The notes beneath the pieces were generated by a model, which saw only the letters and a list, made by a program, of their open reading frames with translations, was not told the origin of the DNA and did not search any database. A stretch of DNA of 33,610 bases from an uncultured Clostridium sp. (GTDB lineage Bacteria; Bacillota; Clostridia; TANB77; CAG-508), in contig CANPDB010000016.1 of NCBI GenBank assembly GCA_947572725.1, positions 1-33,610 on the forward strand, in the 5' to 3' direction. The first letter of the stretch is position 1, and each line of letters opens with the position of its first letter. The position numbers and the translations under genes were made by a program. Below, one piece after another: positions 7,545-16,768 of the stretch.

Positions 7545-9041
7545 TTAATACATATATACAGATATATATAATGTATCATTTATACATAAATAGTTTTTAT
7601 TCTTATCAACTTTTATTAGGTATTTTTCTTTTTCTTCTTTTGTAGGTTCTTTTTTGATTAAATTTCTATCAGTATAATAATTAATAATTCCTTGTGTTGC
7701 CCATACAGTTCTAATAGAACTTACTGCAATTCCAACATATGTACAATTCATTTCTTCGTAATAAGCTTTATGTACTTGATTTTTTATTACTACAACACCA
7801 ATATTTTTTACTTTTATATTGTTTTCCTCTTCATAAACATTAATATAGTCATTTATTTCATAAACATATCTTTCATCTATATTATTTACCCATTTGCTTA
7901 AGTTCATTAAATAAATATAATTAATAGAATTTATAATTGCATATATAATGAAAGTTGAAATTAATAATTTGTCCCATATCACATTTCTTTTTAAAATATC
8001 TGTCTTAACTATTATGTGTATAAATAAAACTCCTATTATTGCACCTATTGAAAATCTCATTCTTGCTGACCAAAATCCAGTTAAGTTTATCACAGATGGT
8101 ATAAATGCACAAGCAATACTAAATATTATAATTAAAAGTTGTTCCACTAATATAATTTGATTATATTTATTATAGCTTTCTCTATTTTGTTTTATTATTT
8201 TTATATATATTAATAAGCTTGTTATAATTATAAATGCTATATATAAATATTTAGGAAATAAATTAGATGTATTTTTCATTATATAAAACAAATTTAAAAC
8301 TATAAATTCTATATTTATAAAAATATTCTCTATATTAAATCCTCGTATTTGTGTTGTTTGAAAAGTTTCTTCTGTTATCATAATACAAATATAATCAAAT
8401 ATAAATCCTATTAAAAATATTCCACTTGCTTTAATAAAGTTTATTCCTATATCTTTATAATTTTCTTTCTTAAGCATAGAAAATAGAATAATAAACATAA
8501 AAAATGCTGATATTGTTCCTTGATATGATATTAATCCTAAAATGACAAATATTATCGCTTTTATATATGAATTTTTTCCATTTTCAACAATGTTGTTTGC
8601 TGCTAATGTATATAATAAAATACTTAAAGACATTACAAAACATTCTACAAAATACATATTTTCTATATATGTAAAATTAAATATTGTATAGTAACAAACT
8701 ATAATTAGAAAAATCTTTTCAAATTTATTGTCTAACTTCTTGTATTTTATTACAATGTTTTTTAACACTATAACACTTATGCATGATATGATTACAGCTA
8801 ATATTTGTAATATAATTACAAATGTTAAAATTGGTATATGAAACATATTAGCTAATAATCCTATTATTGCCATAAAAATTCTTCCATCTGTTAATGAATA
8901 ATTAATTGCATATTCTTCATAACCAATATTTATGATTCTAAAAGTATCTGCTGCAAAATGTCCTGCTAAATATTTATAAAATATAGCAAAACTACATAAT
9001 AGTAGTATGAGAAAAATTATAATATCTTTTTTCCTTTTCAT
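7545..9041 (-). CDS. GtrII-like polytopic membrane glycosyltransferase (putative)
   Basis: 498 residues with about ten to eleven strongly hydrophobic helices. Near the N-terminus, after the first helix, is a luminal segment ending in NYSLTDGRIF; the D-G-R pattern is typical of the glucosyltransferase II (GtrII, GT-C-like) family that modifies surface polysaccharide with lipid-linked sugar. The C-terminal about 110 residues are soluble and extracytoplasmic. The ribosome site is weak (GGAAAGATAGAA). The gene lies between the real polA start and a duplicate of it, so it appears to have been inserted there. Neighbours upstream are three further glycan-membrane genes. The family call rests on topology and the one motif, so substrate and exact family are uncertain. 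Confidence 0.6.
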   Translation of the reverse strand: MKRKKDIIIFLILLLCSFAIFYKYLAGHFAADTFRIINIGYEEYAINYSLTDGRIFMAIIGLLANMFHIPILTFVIILQILAVIISCISVIVLKNIVIKYKKLDNKFEKIFLIIVCYYTIFNFTYIENMYFVECFVMSLSILLYTLAANNIVENGKNSYIKAIIFVILGLISYQGTISAFFMFIILFSMLKKENYKDIGINFIKASGIFLIGFIFDYICIMITEETFQTTQIRGFNIENIFINIEFIVLNLFYIMKNTSNLFPKYLYIAFIIITSLLIYIKIIKQNRESYNKYNQIILVEQLLIIIFSIACAFIPSVINLTGFWSARMRFSIGAIIGVLFIHIIVKTDILKRNVIWDKLLISTFIIYAIINSINYIYLMNLSKWVNNIDERYVYEINDYINVYEEENNIKVKNIGVVVIKNQVHKAYYEEMNCTYVGIAVSSIRTVWATQGIINYYTDRNLIKKEPTKEEKEKYLIKVDKNKNYLCINDTLYISVYMY

Positions 9042-9056
9042 TTCTATCTTTCCAAT

Positions 9057-9155
9057 CTATTTTTCGTCTTTTGTTGTTAGCATTTTACTTCCCATTATTC
9101 CATAAAATGCTCTATTCATTATACTATTTCCATCAACTAATACTAATTTATCCAA
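9057..9155 (-). pseudogene. Truncated duplicate of the polA 5' end (32 codons)
   Basis: TTG start with an intact AGGAGG site, reading DKLVLVDGNSIMNRAFYGI and on to LTTKDEK, then TAG at 9057-9059. The sequence is identical to polA except for Gly31 to Glu. The open frame ends precisely where homology to polA ends. It may be translated as a 32-residue peptide just before the GtrII-like gene and could supply ribosomes to it, but is best read as a scar of the duplication. Confidence 0.9.
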
Positions 9156-9172
9156 GTTTGTTTCCTCCTAAA
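9058..9172 (-). repeat. 115-bp direct repeat, copy upstream of the GtrII-like gene
   Basis: Second copy of 7428-7542 (114 of 115 positions equal). Together the two copies form a direct repeat around a 1.5-kb gene. This is what a duplicative insertion or homologous integration of a polA-linked fragment would leave. Confidence 0.97.
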
Positions 9173-9186
9173 AAAATCTATATTCA

Positions 9187-10635
9187 TTATTCCCTATTTA
9201 TTTTATAAATAATATATTCTTCATTCATCGATTTATCACTTTCAAAAATTTTTGTTAAATATTTATCTTGTTCTAATTTTAAAATTTTATCTTCTTCAAT
9301 ATTTTCATATTCTTTTGCATAAATATAATACAGTTTTTCATTTTTATCAATCTTTTCTTCTATTTTGTATTTAAAATCTGTATATAATGATTTTTCGTTA
9401 TTATTATCCCATATAACATATGTAAAATATTCTTCTCTCTGTGGATTCCATATTTTAAAATCTTTTATATATGGAATAATAGCAGAAGCTATAGGCATAT
9501 TATTGCTAATCATAATACTATTTTTTTCTATATTTTCATTAATAAAATTTGCTGTCTGCTTAGCAGAAGAATATTTATATTCAATATCTAATAATATATT
9601 GCTTATTCCAAATATCACATTATTAATTAATAATATTATTAGAATTCTAGATACTATACTATATTCTTTATTTATTTCTTTTTTTTGTATCCAAGCAAAA
9701 AGAAATATGATCATTACTATTGTATTTGCTCTTTGATATGATGCATAGTATATATATCCATATATTATAAATTGATATAATATACTTATAAAAATAATAA
9801 TTAAATTTTTAATATAATATTTAAATTCAAAAATAAAACATATACATATTAATCCTAAAATAATTGATATTAAAAATATATTTTTTATTCCAAATATACA
9901 AATTATAATATATATAATTTGTATAAATATTCCTATTATATTTTTTACTGTAAATGAATAATCTATTCTTATTTCTTTATTTATCATTAAGCTTTGTACT
10001 AATGGAAGCATCGACAATATTAATAATACACATGCAATAAAAAAGCTTATAATTATTTTTTTATTTTGTTGAATAGTATTCTCTTTTCTATCTCTTATTT
10101 GTTCTATATAAAATGTTAATAATAACATTCCTACTAATCCTAGCATTATTATGTGAGTATTTAATAATAGTATAATACTTAAAATATAGTGTATTGGCTT
10201 AGTTTTTCTATTTTTATAATTAATAGCAATTAATGTTATTGCTAATGGTATAATACAATAACATCTTGATATTGCTGGATATAGATATAACATAGGGAAA
10301 CTAAATATAAATAATGTCTTTATCCACCATTTAAAAGGTGCATTTTTTAATATAAGCCATACTGAAATATTTACGATAACCCAACTAATTATTTTTGTGG
10401 TTTCATATGGTAATCCTAGTTTAGCAAATGGCATTATGATTATATACCATACTAAAAAGTGTCCTTCATATCTCATTTGTTTTATTATTCCTAAAAAGTC
10501 TAAATCTCTAACAATTAGCCATTGTTGTGCTTCATCTCTCCAAGATTCATGAAATATTAGTATAATTAAAGAACAAATTGAGTATAAAAACATTATGACA
10601 AGGTTTATCTTGTTTTGTTTAATCCAATTTTTCAT
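9187..10635 (-). CDS. GT-C fold membrane glycosyltransferase (putative)
   Basis: 482 residues, about ten transmembrane helices and a soluble C-terminal tail of about 120 residues. Directly after helix 1 is HESWRDEAQQWLIVRDL. An acidic D-E motif in the first extracytoplasmic loop is the hallmark of GT-C enzymes that use polyprenyl-phosphate sugars as donors. A second loop element GHFLVWYIIIMPFAKLG fits the same fold. The ATG follows the stop codon of the flavoprotein without a gap, so the genes are co-transcribed and probably translationally coupled. Donor and acceptor cannot be read from sequence. The product probably decorates a cell-surface glycan or glycolipid. Confidence 0.7.
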   Translation of the reverse strand: MKNWIKQNKINLVIMFLYSICSLIILIFHESWRDEAQQWLIVRDLDFLGIIKQMRYEGHFLVWYIIIMPFAKLGLPYETTKIISWVIVNISVWLILKNAPFKWWIKTLFIFSFPMLYLYPAISRCYCIIPLAITLIAINYKNRKTKPIHYILSIILLLNTHIIMLGLVGMLLLTFYIEQIRDRKENTIQQNKKIIISFFIACVLLILSMLPLVQSLMINKEIRIDYSFTVKNIIGIFIQIIYIIICIFGIKNIFLISIILGLICICFIFEFKYYIKNLIIIFISILYQFIIYGYIYYASYQRANTIVMIIFLFAWIQKKEINKEYSIVSRILIILLINNVIFGISNILLDIEYKYSSAKQTANFINENIEKNSIMISNNMPIASAIIPYIKDFKIWNPQREEYFTYVIWDNNNEKSLYTDFKYKIEEKIDKNEKLYYIYAKEYENIEEDKILKLEQDKYLTKIFESDKSMNEEYIIYKINRE

Positions 10636-12196
10636 TTAGCAATTCCTTTCTTTTGCTATTTCTGCATATTCTTTTTCAGTATTTACATTCCAAATATTAC
10701 TTTTATCACTTGTTCCTAATTCAATATTTTTTACTGCCTCAATTGCAGTTAACATAGAATGATCCATATTATTATATCTATGTTGACCGTTTCTACCTAT
10801 ACAATATAAATTGTTAAATTGATTTAAGTATTTTATTAATTTATCTATTTCAGAATATGTATCAAAATATGCTGGATAAGCTTTTTTTATTTTTTCTTGA
10901 TGAGAGTCAATTACATCTTTTGGATCAAGAATTCCCACTTTTTCTAATTCTTTTATTGCAAAAGATATAAATTGCTTTTCAGACATATTCCAATATTCAT
11001 CTCCTTCTTGAACAAAATATTCTAATCCCATCCATATATTATCATTAATATTTTTTACTAAATATGGAGACCAATTATTAAAAATCTGTAGTCTACCTAT
11101 TTTTACATCCGGCTCTTGAATATATATCCAACAATCTGGCACTATATTTCCTAATGTTTTTATATTAGTTTCATTTTTTAAATTTATTTTTTTAACTAAT
11201 AATCCTACAGTTATAAAATCTCTATATGGTAATCCGATTTGCAATTTTTAACATTTCTTTTGGAACTATATCTTTTTCCATTCCTTGAACTAAATCTTTA
11301 ATTGGCATACTAGAAATAAATATGTCTGCCTTAATTTCTTCTATTTTATTATTAACTTTGCAAAATACAGATTTTACTACTTTATCTTCTACATTAATTT
11401 TTTCTACTTTATAATTTCTTAATATTTTTCCGCCTTGTTTCTGTATCTTATCTGCTAAAACTTCCCACAATTGACCTGGACCAAGTTTTGGATACAAAAA
11501 TTCCTCTATTAAAGATTTTTTTACTTCTCTATTCTTTTTAATTTTCTTAGATAATGTATCTTTTAATATCTCAGTAATAGATATTCCTTTTGCTCTTTGT
11601 TTTCCCCAATCTGCTGAAATTTCACTAGGATTTCTCCCCCATACCTTTTCTGTATATTTCTTAAAAAACATTTCATATAAAACTTTTCCAAAACTATTAA
11701 TATAAAAATCTTCTAATGTTTCTTCTTTTCTCTTAAAAATATTTGCTTTTAAATAACTAATACCTGCTCTAAATGTCATATAAATCCCTATGTTCCTGAA
11801 TGTCTCTTTTTTTATACTAATAGGATACTCAAAAAATTTTCTTGAGTATAGGATTCTTGAAGTTCTCCTTCTTATTAACATTACATTATCATCTTTTTCG
11901 GGATTTGGTCCTTCATTTGATAGTTTTTTATCTATTTCTAATTTTTTATCATCATATGATGGCTCTCCTTGTATTGGCATTAAGTCTTGCCAATAATTAA
12001 TTATTTTTTTATCTTTTGAAAAAAATCTGTGACCTCCTATATCCATTCTGTTTCCATTATAATTAACTGTTTTTGCAATTCCACCAATGTCATTAGTTTC
12101 TTCTAAAATTACTACTTCATACTTTTTTAATTTTAATAATTCATTTGCGGCTGTTAATCCTGCTGGTCCAGCTCCAATTACAACTACTTTCTTCAT
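10636..12196 (-). CDS. FAD-dependent UDP-galactopyranose-mutase/amine-oxidase-like protein, with a +1 frameshift
   Basis: 519 residues once the break is bridged. The N-terminal Rossmann fold reads [18 protein letters not shown], followed by [13 protein letters not shown] and [11 protein letters not shown], the FAD-binding and substrate-side motifs of the UGM/protoporphyrinogen-oxidase-like superfamily. The C-terminal part has [19 protein letters not shown], the second FAD contact. An extra C (plus-strand G at 11236) splits the gene: GCA-AAT-C-GGA-TTA-CCA. Removing it gives [17 protein letters not shown], a conserved stretch. The unshifted frame ends three codons later at 11222. Start is the ATG at 12194-12196 (MKKVVVIG) after GAGGAG. 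It sits between an MptB-like and a GT-C gene, suggesting oxidation or isomerisation of a lipid-linked sugar in that pathway. Confidence 0.85.
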
Positions 12197-12246
12197 CATT
12201 TCTCCTCGTATAAAAATATATTTCATATCATATTTTTTATTCATAT

Positions 12247-13686
12247 CTAACTTTTTTTCATCCTTGTATTATATAATACAGCTATTAATGTTCCTAATAC
12301 CATTAAAAAAGTAAATGGTGTTCCATAGATCCAACCTTCCCCATAAATTAGAAATACACTATTTGCAAATTGGCTAATTAAAGATATCTGTATAATTAAT
12401 TTTATATCATCTGCTTTTTGCCACATTAGGCACGGAAATAGCCACATAATGTACCAAGGTTGAAAATTTGTAATTAATAAAAATAAGAATGCCATTATAA
12501 AATAATTTGCTTTTTGTATTTCCTTTCCAAATTTTATTTCCTTTTTATTTAACAATGTAATACAAAAGAAGAAATAAATAATTGTGAAAGCCATTAATAA
12601 AGTCTTATTTACTATTGTTACTAATCCTTCTGGTTCTTTAAAATATTCTGAAATTATAATATAGAAACTTTTAGCTAATTTTTCTTGTTGTGTAACTAAG
12701 CCTTTGAATACATTAATGTCCTGTACATACATTAAGTAACAAATAGCAATAAGTGCTACAAATAACATCCCATATCCTATACATTTTGCAAACTTTTTTA
12801 GTGGTTTATCTTTTCTCACATAATAAATAACAATAAATGGTAATAAAATAATTGTAAAGTATTTTATTGCAGTTGCTAATGCTAAAAATAATAAGCTTAA
12901 CCATATATTTTTCTTTTTTAATAGGAAATAAAAACTACATAAAGCAAATAATATCACAAACATATCATTATGCACGCATGCAATTCCTTCTATTAAAATA
13001 AATGGATTTAATCCATATAATAATACAAATATCTTTTTGTGACTTATTTTATATATTAAATAACAGTTTAATATATGAACAATTACATTAAATAATTTAA
13101 ATACTGTTAAGCCTATATCAATGTTCCCAAATGATAGCACTGATACAATGCTACAAATAAATGTCCAGATTGGACCATATACTACTGTTGAGTCAGCCCA
13201 GTCATTTATATAGCCTTGTTCTAATACTGTATCTTGTTCTAAATAATTACTATTATTTCCTTGTTCTACAAATTCTTTTATTGTTGTGTAATATGGATTT
13301 TGATGGTATTCACTATTTATTCTTCCTACTCCTAAATAGTAAAATACATCTGAACATGTAAATGGTATAACTGCAATAAATATTAAAGCTACTATTGTAA
13401 TAAAAATGAACATTTCTTTTTTGCTTTTAAAAACTTTTTCTCTATTTTTTACTATTAAGAAATAGAAAACTGTTAGTGCTATTAATATTAATATGTATAC
13501 CATTGTTTGTTCAATTCTGTTTGTATCGTTTAATAAAAACTGAAACCAAGGTTCAAATTTTAACACTGTTTTGTTTTCTATGTAATATGTTATTGATGGT
13601 ATTGCAAATATTATGCATGATATTATGAATAGTATTTTTAGTATTGTTTTGGTTTCTTTCTTTTGTTTCTTATTTATTTCTTCCAT
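12247..13686 (-). CDS. MptB-like polyprenol-phosphomannose-dependent mannosyltransferase (GT-C)
   Basis: 479 residues, about twelve transmembrane helices. After the second or third helix, [14 protein letters not shown] and NPYYTTI occur, then [10 protein letters not shown]. The aspartate in the first loop, the N-P-Y triplet and the Y-G-P-W segment are typical of the GT87/MptA-MptB family, which adds mannose from polyprenyl-phosphomannose to lipid-linked acceptors. The start chosen is the ATG at 13684-13686 (MEEINKK), with AGGAG six bases upstream; the earlier in-frame ATG at 13701 has no such site. It is first in the run of four glycan genes, 51 bases before the flavoprotein start. The exact sugar is unknown. 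Confidence 0.7.
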   Translation of the reverse strand: MEEINKKQKKETKTILKILFIISCIIFAIPSITYYIENKTVLKFEPWFQFLLNDTNRIEQTMVYILILIALTVFYFLIVKNREKVFKSKKEMFIFITIVALIFIAVIPFTCSDVFYYLGVGRINSEYHQNPYYTTIKEFVEQGNNSNYLEQDTVLEQGYINDWADSTVVYGPIWTFICSIVSVLSFGNIDIGLTVFKLFNVIVHILNCYLIYKISHKKIFVLLYGLNPFILIEGIACVHNDMFVILFALCSFYFLLKKKNIWLSLLFLALATAIKYFTIILLPFIVIYYVRKDKPLKKFAKCIGYGMLFVALIAICYLMYVQDINVFKGLVTQQEKLAKSFYIIISEYFKEPEGLVTIVNKTLLMAFTIIYFFFCITLLNKKEIKFGKEIQKANYFIMAFLFLLITNFQPWYIMWLFPCLMWQKADDIKLIIQISLISQFANSVFLIYGEGWIYGTPFTFLMVLGTLIAVLYNTRMKKS

Positions 13687-13714
13687 AATTACTCCTATCA
13701 TTTTTTATGAATTA

Positions 13715-14277
13715 CTATTTTATTTCTTTTAGTATGTTATCAATAATAGCATTTAATTTAGCTTCCCTATTTTCTGTTGTATCAATATATGGATAACTAT
13801 AAAGCTTACACTTTTCTTGAATAACTTTATCAGTAATTACATTATGTTGCAATTCTTTTAAAATTCTGTCATCACTTCTTTTAAAAGTATATTGTTGTTC
13901 ATTATTATATTTTCTTATATTTTTTAATAATTCTTCTGGAGTTTTTTTCCATATCCTAAAAATATTACTATGCTATCTTTAAATAAGCTATTAGCTGTAT
14001 CTGGCAAAATTTGAGCACCTTCTATGATAAACCCTAATTCTGTATCCACTCTTTTCTTATTATATTTTAACAGTTTGTATATACAGTTTGGCAAAACTTC
14101 TTCATTTTTCTTTGCGGATTTGTCTGGTCCAATTCCTAATTGCGGAAAGCAATTTGATAACATATTTCTAATACAATCACAGCTTATTAAATCATAATTA
14201 GTTAGTTCTTTTCGTAATTTTGTTGCTAGCGTTGTTTTTCCTGTTCTTGGCATTCCTAAAATTAATATATCTTTCAT
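13715..14277 (-). CDS. Small P-loop kinase-like protein, interrupted by a -1 shift in a poly-A run
   Basis: The N-terminal 113 residues contain a Walker A motif (LGMPRTGKTTLATKL, residues 7-21), an adenylate-kinase-like ISCDCIRNML segment and GFIIEGAQILPD. This fits a small nucleotide or metabolite kinase of about 187 residues. The reading frame meets A7 (plus T7 at 13942-13948) and, unshifted, stops at 13924. Reading one A twice (A-AAA-AAA is a -1 slippery heptamer) leads into TPEELLKNIRKYNNEQQYTF and a further 60 residues ending TAG at 13715-13717. Either a homopolymer indel or slippage explains this. The break differs in kind from the three CGG breaks. Substrate unknown. Confidence 0.7.
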
Positions 14278-14312
14278 TTTTTCACCTTATTATATATCAT
14301 TTATCTTACAGA

Positions 14313-14927
14313 TTAATTATTATTTAAATCTTCTGAACTATATAAATTATACCCTTCATAGTTATAACTTGCATCTATTCCCTTCATATACACTTCTCTA
14401 TCATTTATTCTATCTGTTAATGCTTCTCTTAATAAAATCTTGATTTCTGTATTTTTTATAGGACTTCTTTCCATTGCTAATAGATAGTCTTCTTTATTTA
14501 TTTTACTCCAGTCAATGACCTTATTTATTTCTTTTTTTAGAATATAATCTAACCAAATTCGTGTACTTCTTCCATTTCCTCCTCTAAATGGATGGGCAAT
14601 ATTCATTTCTATATATTTTTCTACAATTTCATCAAATGTCTTTTGTGGCATTGTATCTATCTTTTGTAAAGCTTCTTCTAAATACATAGCAGATGCAAAT
14701 CTAAAGTTACCTTTTGAAATATTTTCTTTTCTAATTTCCCCTGCAAATTCGTATATATCTTCAAATAAGTATTTATGTATTTGTGCTAATCCTTTAAATG
14801 TACCAACTTCAAAGTTATTTAATTCTTGTGTTTCAAATAATTTTATTGCTTTGATTTTTGTTATTCTTTCTTCCTCTTTATGAAGTTCTATGTTGTTATT
14901 TATTCCTAATTTGTTTTCTAGTACCAT
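14313..14927 (-). CDS. Fic-domain protein with an atypical Fic motif
   Basis: 204 residues. Fic proteins transfer AMP or other phosphoryl-containing groups to protein hydroxyls. The flap region FAGEIRKENISKGNFRFAS and the active loop HPFRGGNGRSTRIWL are clear (catalytic His at about residue 112). Canonical HPFx(D/E)GNGR has an acidic residue that coordinates magnesium; here that position is glycine (HPFRGGNGR). The change may alter donor use or activity. No obvious inhibitory (S/T)xxxE(G/N) helix is seen. The gene lies 19 bases before yqeK's stop side and 35 bases from the kinase, with tandem RhuM genes nearby. It may be a toxin, but no antitoxin is evident. Confidence 0.85.
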   Translation of the reverse strand: MVLENKLGINNNIELHKEEERITKIKAIKLFETQELNNFEVGTFKGLAQIHKYLFEDIYEFAGEIRKENISKGNFRFASAMYLEEALQKIDTMPQKTFDEIVEKYIEMNIAHPFRGGNGRSTRIWLDYILKKEINKVIDWSKINKEDYLLAMERSPIKNTEIKILLREALTDRINDREVYMKGIDASYNYEGYNLYSSEDLNNN

Positions 14928-14946
14928 TTCTTCTCCTTCAAAATTT

Positions 14947-15513
14947 TTATAGTTTCTTTAGCTTAGTATAATAATTATAACACTTAATACTATCTAAATG
15001 AATAATCTCATCAGTTTCTAATAATCTATTTATTACCCATTTGCATATCTCTATTATTCCTTGGTCAATATCCTCTTTTATTATTCTAACATAGTTACTA
15101 GAGCAATATTGTCTATTTTCTTCTGTTGCATCTGCTAAATAAATTATCTTTTCTAAAAGGCTCATATCTTCTCTTCCTGTTGTATGATATTTTACAGCAT
15201 TTGCCATATCTTCTGTAAAGTTGTATTCGTTTTTGCAAATATATGCTCCTATTTTTGCGTGAATTAAATCTTTATTTGTTTTCTCAATTTCATCTAATGT
15301 AATGTTATATTTTCGTATGTATTGATTTATTTCATCTTGTGTTAATTCTTTTGCAATATCGTGTGCTATTGCTACTAACTTAACTGTATCTATATCTACA
15401 TTATATATTTGTGCGTATTCTATTGCTCTTTTTACTACTCCTTCGGAATGTTTAAATCTTTTTTCTGATAGTTTCTTTTTTACATCGTTGTATAAATATT
15501 CATATTTAATCAT
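14947..15513 (-). CDS. yqeK: HD-domain Ap4A hydrolase, YqeK family
   Basis: 188 residues. Symmetrical cleavage of diadenosine tetraphosphate is the known activity of the family. Metal-binding residues are in KHSEGVVKRA, AIAHDIAKEL (the HD pair), LIHAKIGAYI and VKYHTTGREDMSLLEKIIYL, followed by the conserved ADATEENR. Length and all motifs are typical. The ribosome site AAGGAG precedes ATG. In most Firmicutes it sits with nadD and rsfS; here it is flanked by Fic and RhuM genes, so its usual neighbourhood has been disrupted. Confidence 0.92.
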   Translation of the reverse strand: MIKYEYLYNDVKKKLSEKRFKHSEGVVKRAIEYAQIYNVDIDTVKLVAIAHDIAKELTQDEINQYIRKYNITLDEIEKTNKDLIHAKIGAYICKNEYNFTEDMANAVKYHTTGREDMSLLEKIIYLADATEENRQYCSSNYVRIIKEDIDQGIIEICKWVINRLLETDEIIHLDSIKCYNYYTKLKKL

Positions 15514-15619
15514 AGCTTGTATTCTCCTTATAAATTCTATTTTTTCGCATCTTCCTTATCTTTCTCTATCTTTTTTTGATATCTTTCTTCCTCTGCGATA
15601 GAGTATTATTACTACAAAA

Positions 15620-16672
15620 TTATTTATTTTCTTTAAGCTTTTTGCTATCTATAATAAGCTGGTCAAAATCAGAAATGTATATTCTATCTTGAATTATTCT
15701 ATATTTTTCGAACTCAGTTTCTGCATGTAATTTTGCCATCTCTGCAGATATTTTTCCATTATCTTTTAACACTTCATGATCCCATAATTTTAAAAATCCA
15801 TTTAATCTTTCTTCCCAATCAGCCATAGTCATAGGAATATGTCTCATTGCCTGCATTTCTGCTAAATCTAAATATGCTGATACCATTCTTTCTAATTGCC
15901 CAATTTCTGTTTTATTCAAATAATTTTTAGCAACTACTACATCATATTTATGTATTTTGCTATTTGGTGCACCTTCCCATGAAGTCAATCCCATATTTTC
16001 CTTTTTATGGTCTGCTCTATTATAAATAATCTCTGCAGCAGTATTTCCAGATACTGCGAAATGTAACTTATTTTGAACATCTGTAAAAAATCTAATTGTA
16101 GCTTTCGCAGTTTTATCATAATCTATTGAAGTTGCATATATATCAGTAATCTTTTGATAAAATTTTCTTTCTGACATCCTTATTTCTCTTATGCGTTCTA
16201 ATTGTTCTTCAAAATATTTTTCAGTTAAAATTGAGCCACCATTTTTTAAACGTTCATCATCCATTACCCAACCTTTTATTGTGTAATCTTTTACAATTTG
16301 ATTAGCCCATTTTCTAAATTGTACAGCTCTTTCATTATCCACTTTAAAACCAATTGCAATTATCATTTGAAGGTTATAATGAGCTATATTTCTTGAAACA
16401 TCTCTATTACCTTCTTTTTGAACTATCCCAAAATTTCGGATAGTTGAATTTTCTTCTAACTCATTATCTTCAAAAATTTTTTTTATGTGATAATTAATCG
16501 TTCTTACATCTACTCCATAAACTGTTGCCAACATTTTTTGAGTAAGCCATATATTTTCATCTTCATATCTAACTTCTATTGAATCTGAATCATCTCCAAT
16601 TGCTGCTACATAAGTTAAATATTCTGCTGCACTAGAACGAATTGAAATCTCTTTGTTTTTTTTCTTAGACAT
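15620..16672 (-). CDS. RhuM family protein, copy 1
   Basis: 350 residues with the full RhuM architecture: VRYEDENIWLTQKMLATVYG and VDVRTINYHIKKIFEDNEL (winged-helix-like N-terminal domain), AIGFKVDNERAVQFRKWANQ, FFTDVQNKLHFAVSGNTAAE, and the C-terminal ISDFDQLIIDSKKL. RhuM was named from a Salmonella pathogenicity island. The family is common on mobile and defence-linked loci, but its biochemical role is not established. A paralogue follows upstream in the same orientation, 96 bases away. The 106 bases downstream hold a short open tail without a start (15537-15605). Confidence 0.9.
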   Translation of the reverse strand: MSKKKNKEISIRSSAAEYLTYVAAIGDDSDSIEVRYEDENIWLTQKMLATVYGVDVRTINYHIKKIFEDNELEENSTIRNFGIVQKEGNRDVSRNIAHYNLQMIIAIGFKVDNERAVQFRKWANQIVKDYTIKGWVMDDERLKNGGSILTEKYFEEQLERIREIRMSERKFYQKITDIYATSIDYDKTAKATIRFFTDVQNKLHFAVSGNTAAEIIYNRADHKKENMGLTSWEGAPNSKIHKYDVVVAKNYLNKTEIGQLERMVSAYLDLAEMQAMRHIPMTMADWEERLNGFLKLWDHEVLKDNGKISAEMAKLHAETEFEKYRIIQDRIYISDFDQLIIDSKKLKENK

Positions 16673-16768
16673 AACTTCACCTTCTTCTTTTTACATAACT
16701 TTTGTATATTATTTCATTTTTTTATTTTTGTGTTTATTAATTATACCCTCCTTATTTTTAGCAAAATA

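Noticed and set aside
15537..15605. Open tail reading YSIAEEERYQKKIEKDKEDAKK before a TAG, between rhuM copy 1 and yqeK
   Set aside because: No start codon or ribosome site and only 22 codons. It could be the 3' remnant of a lost gene, but nothing identifies it.
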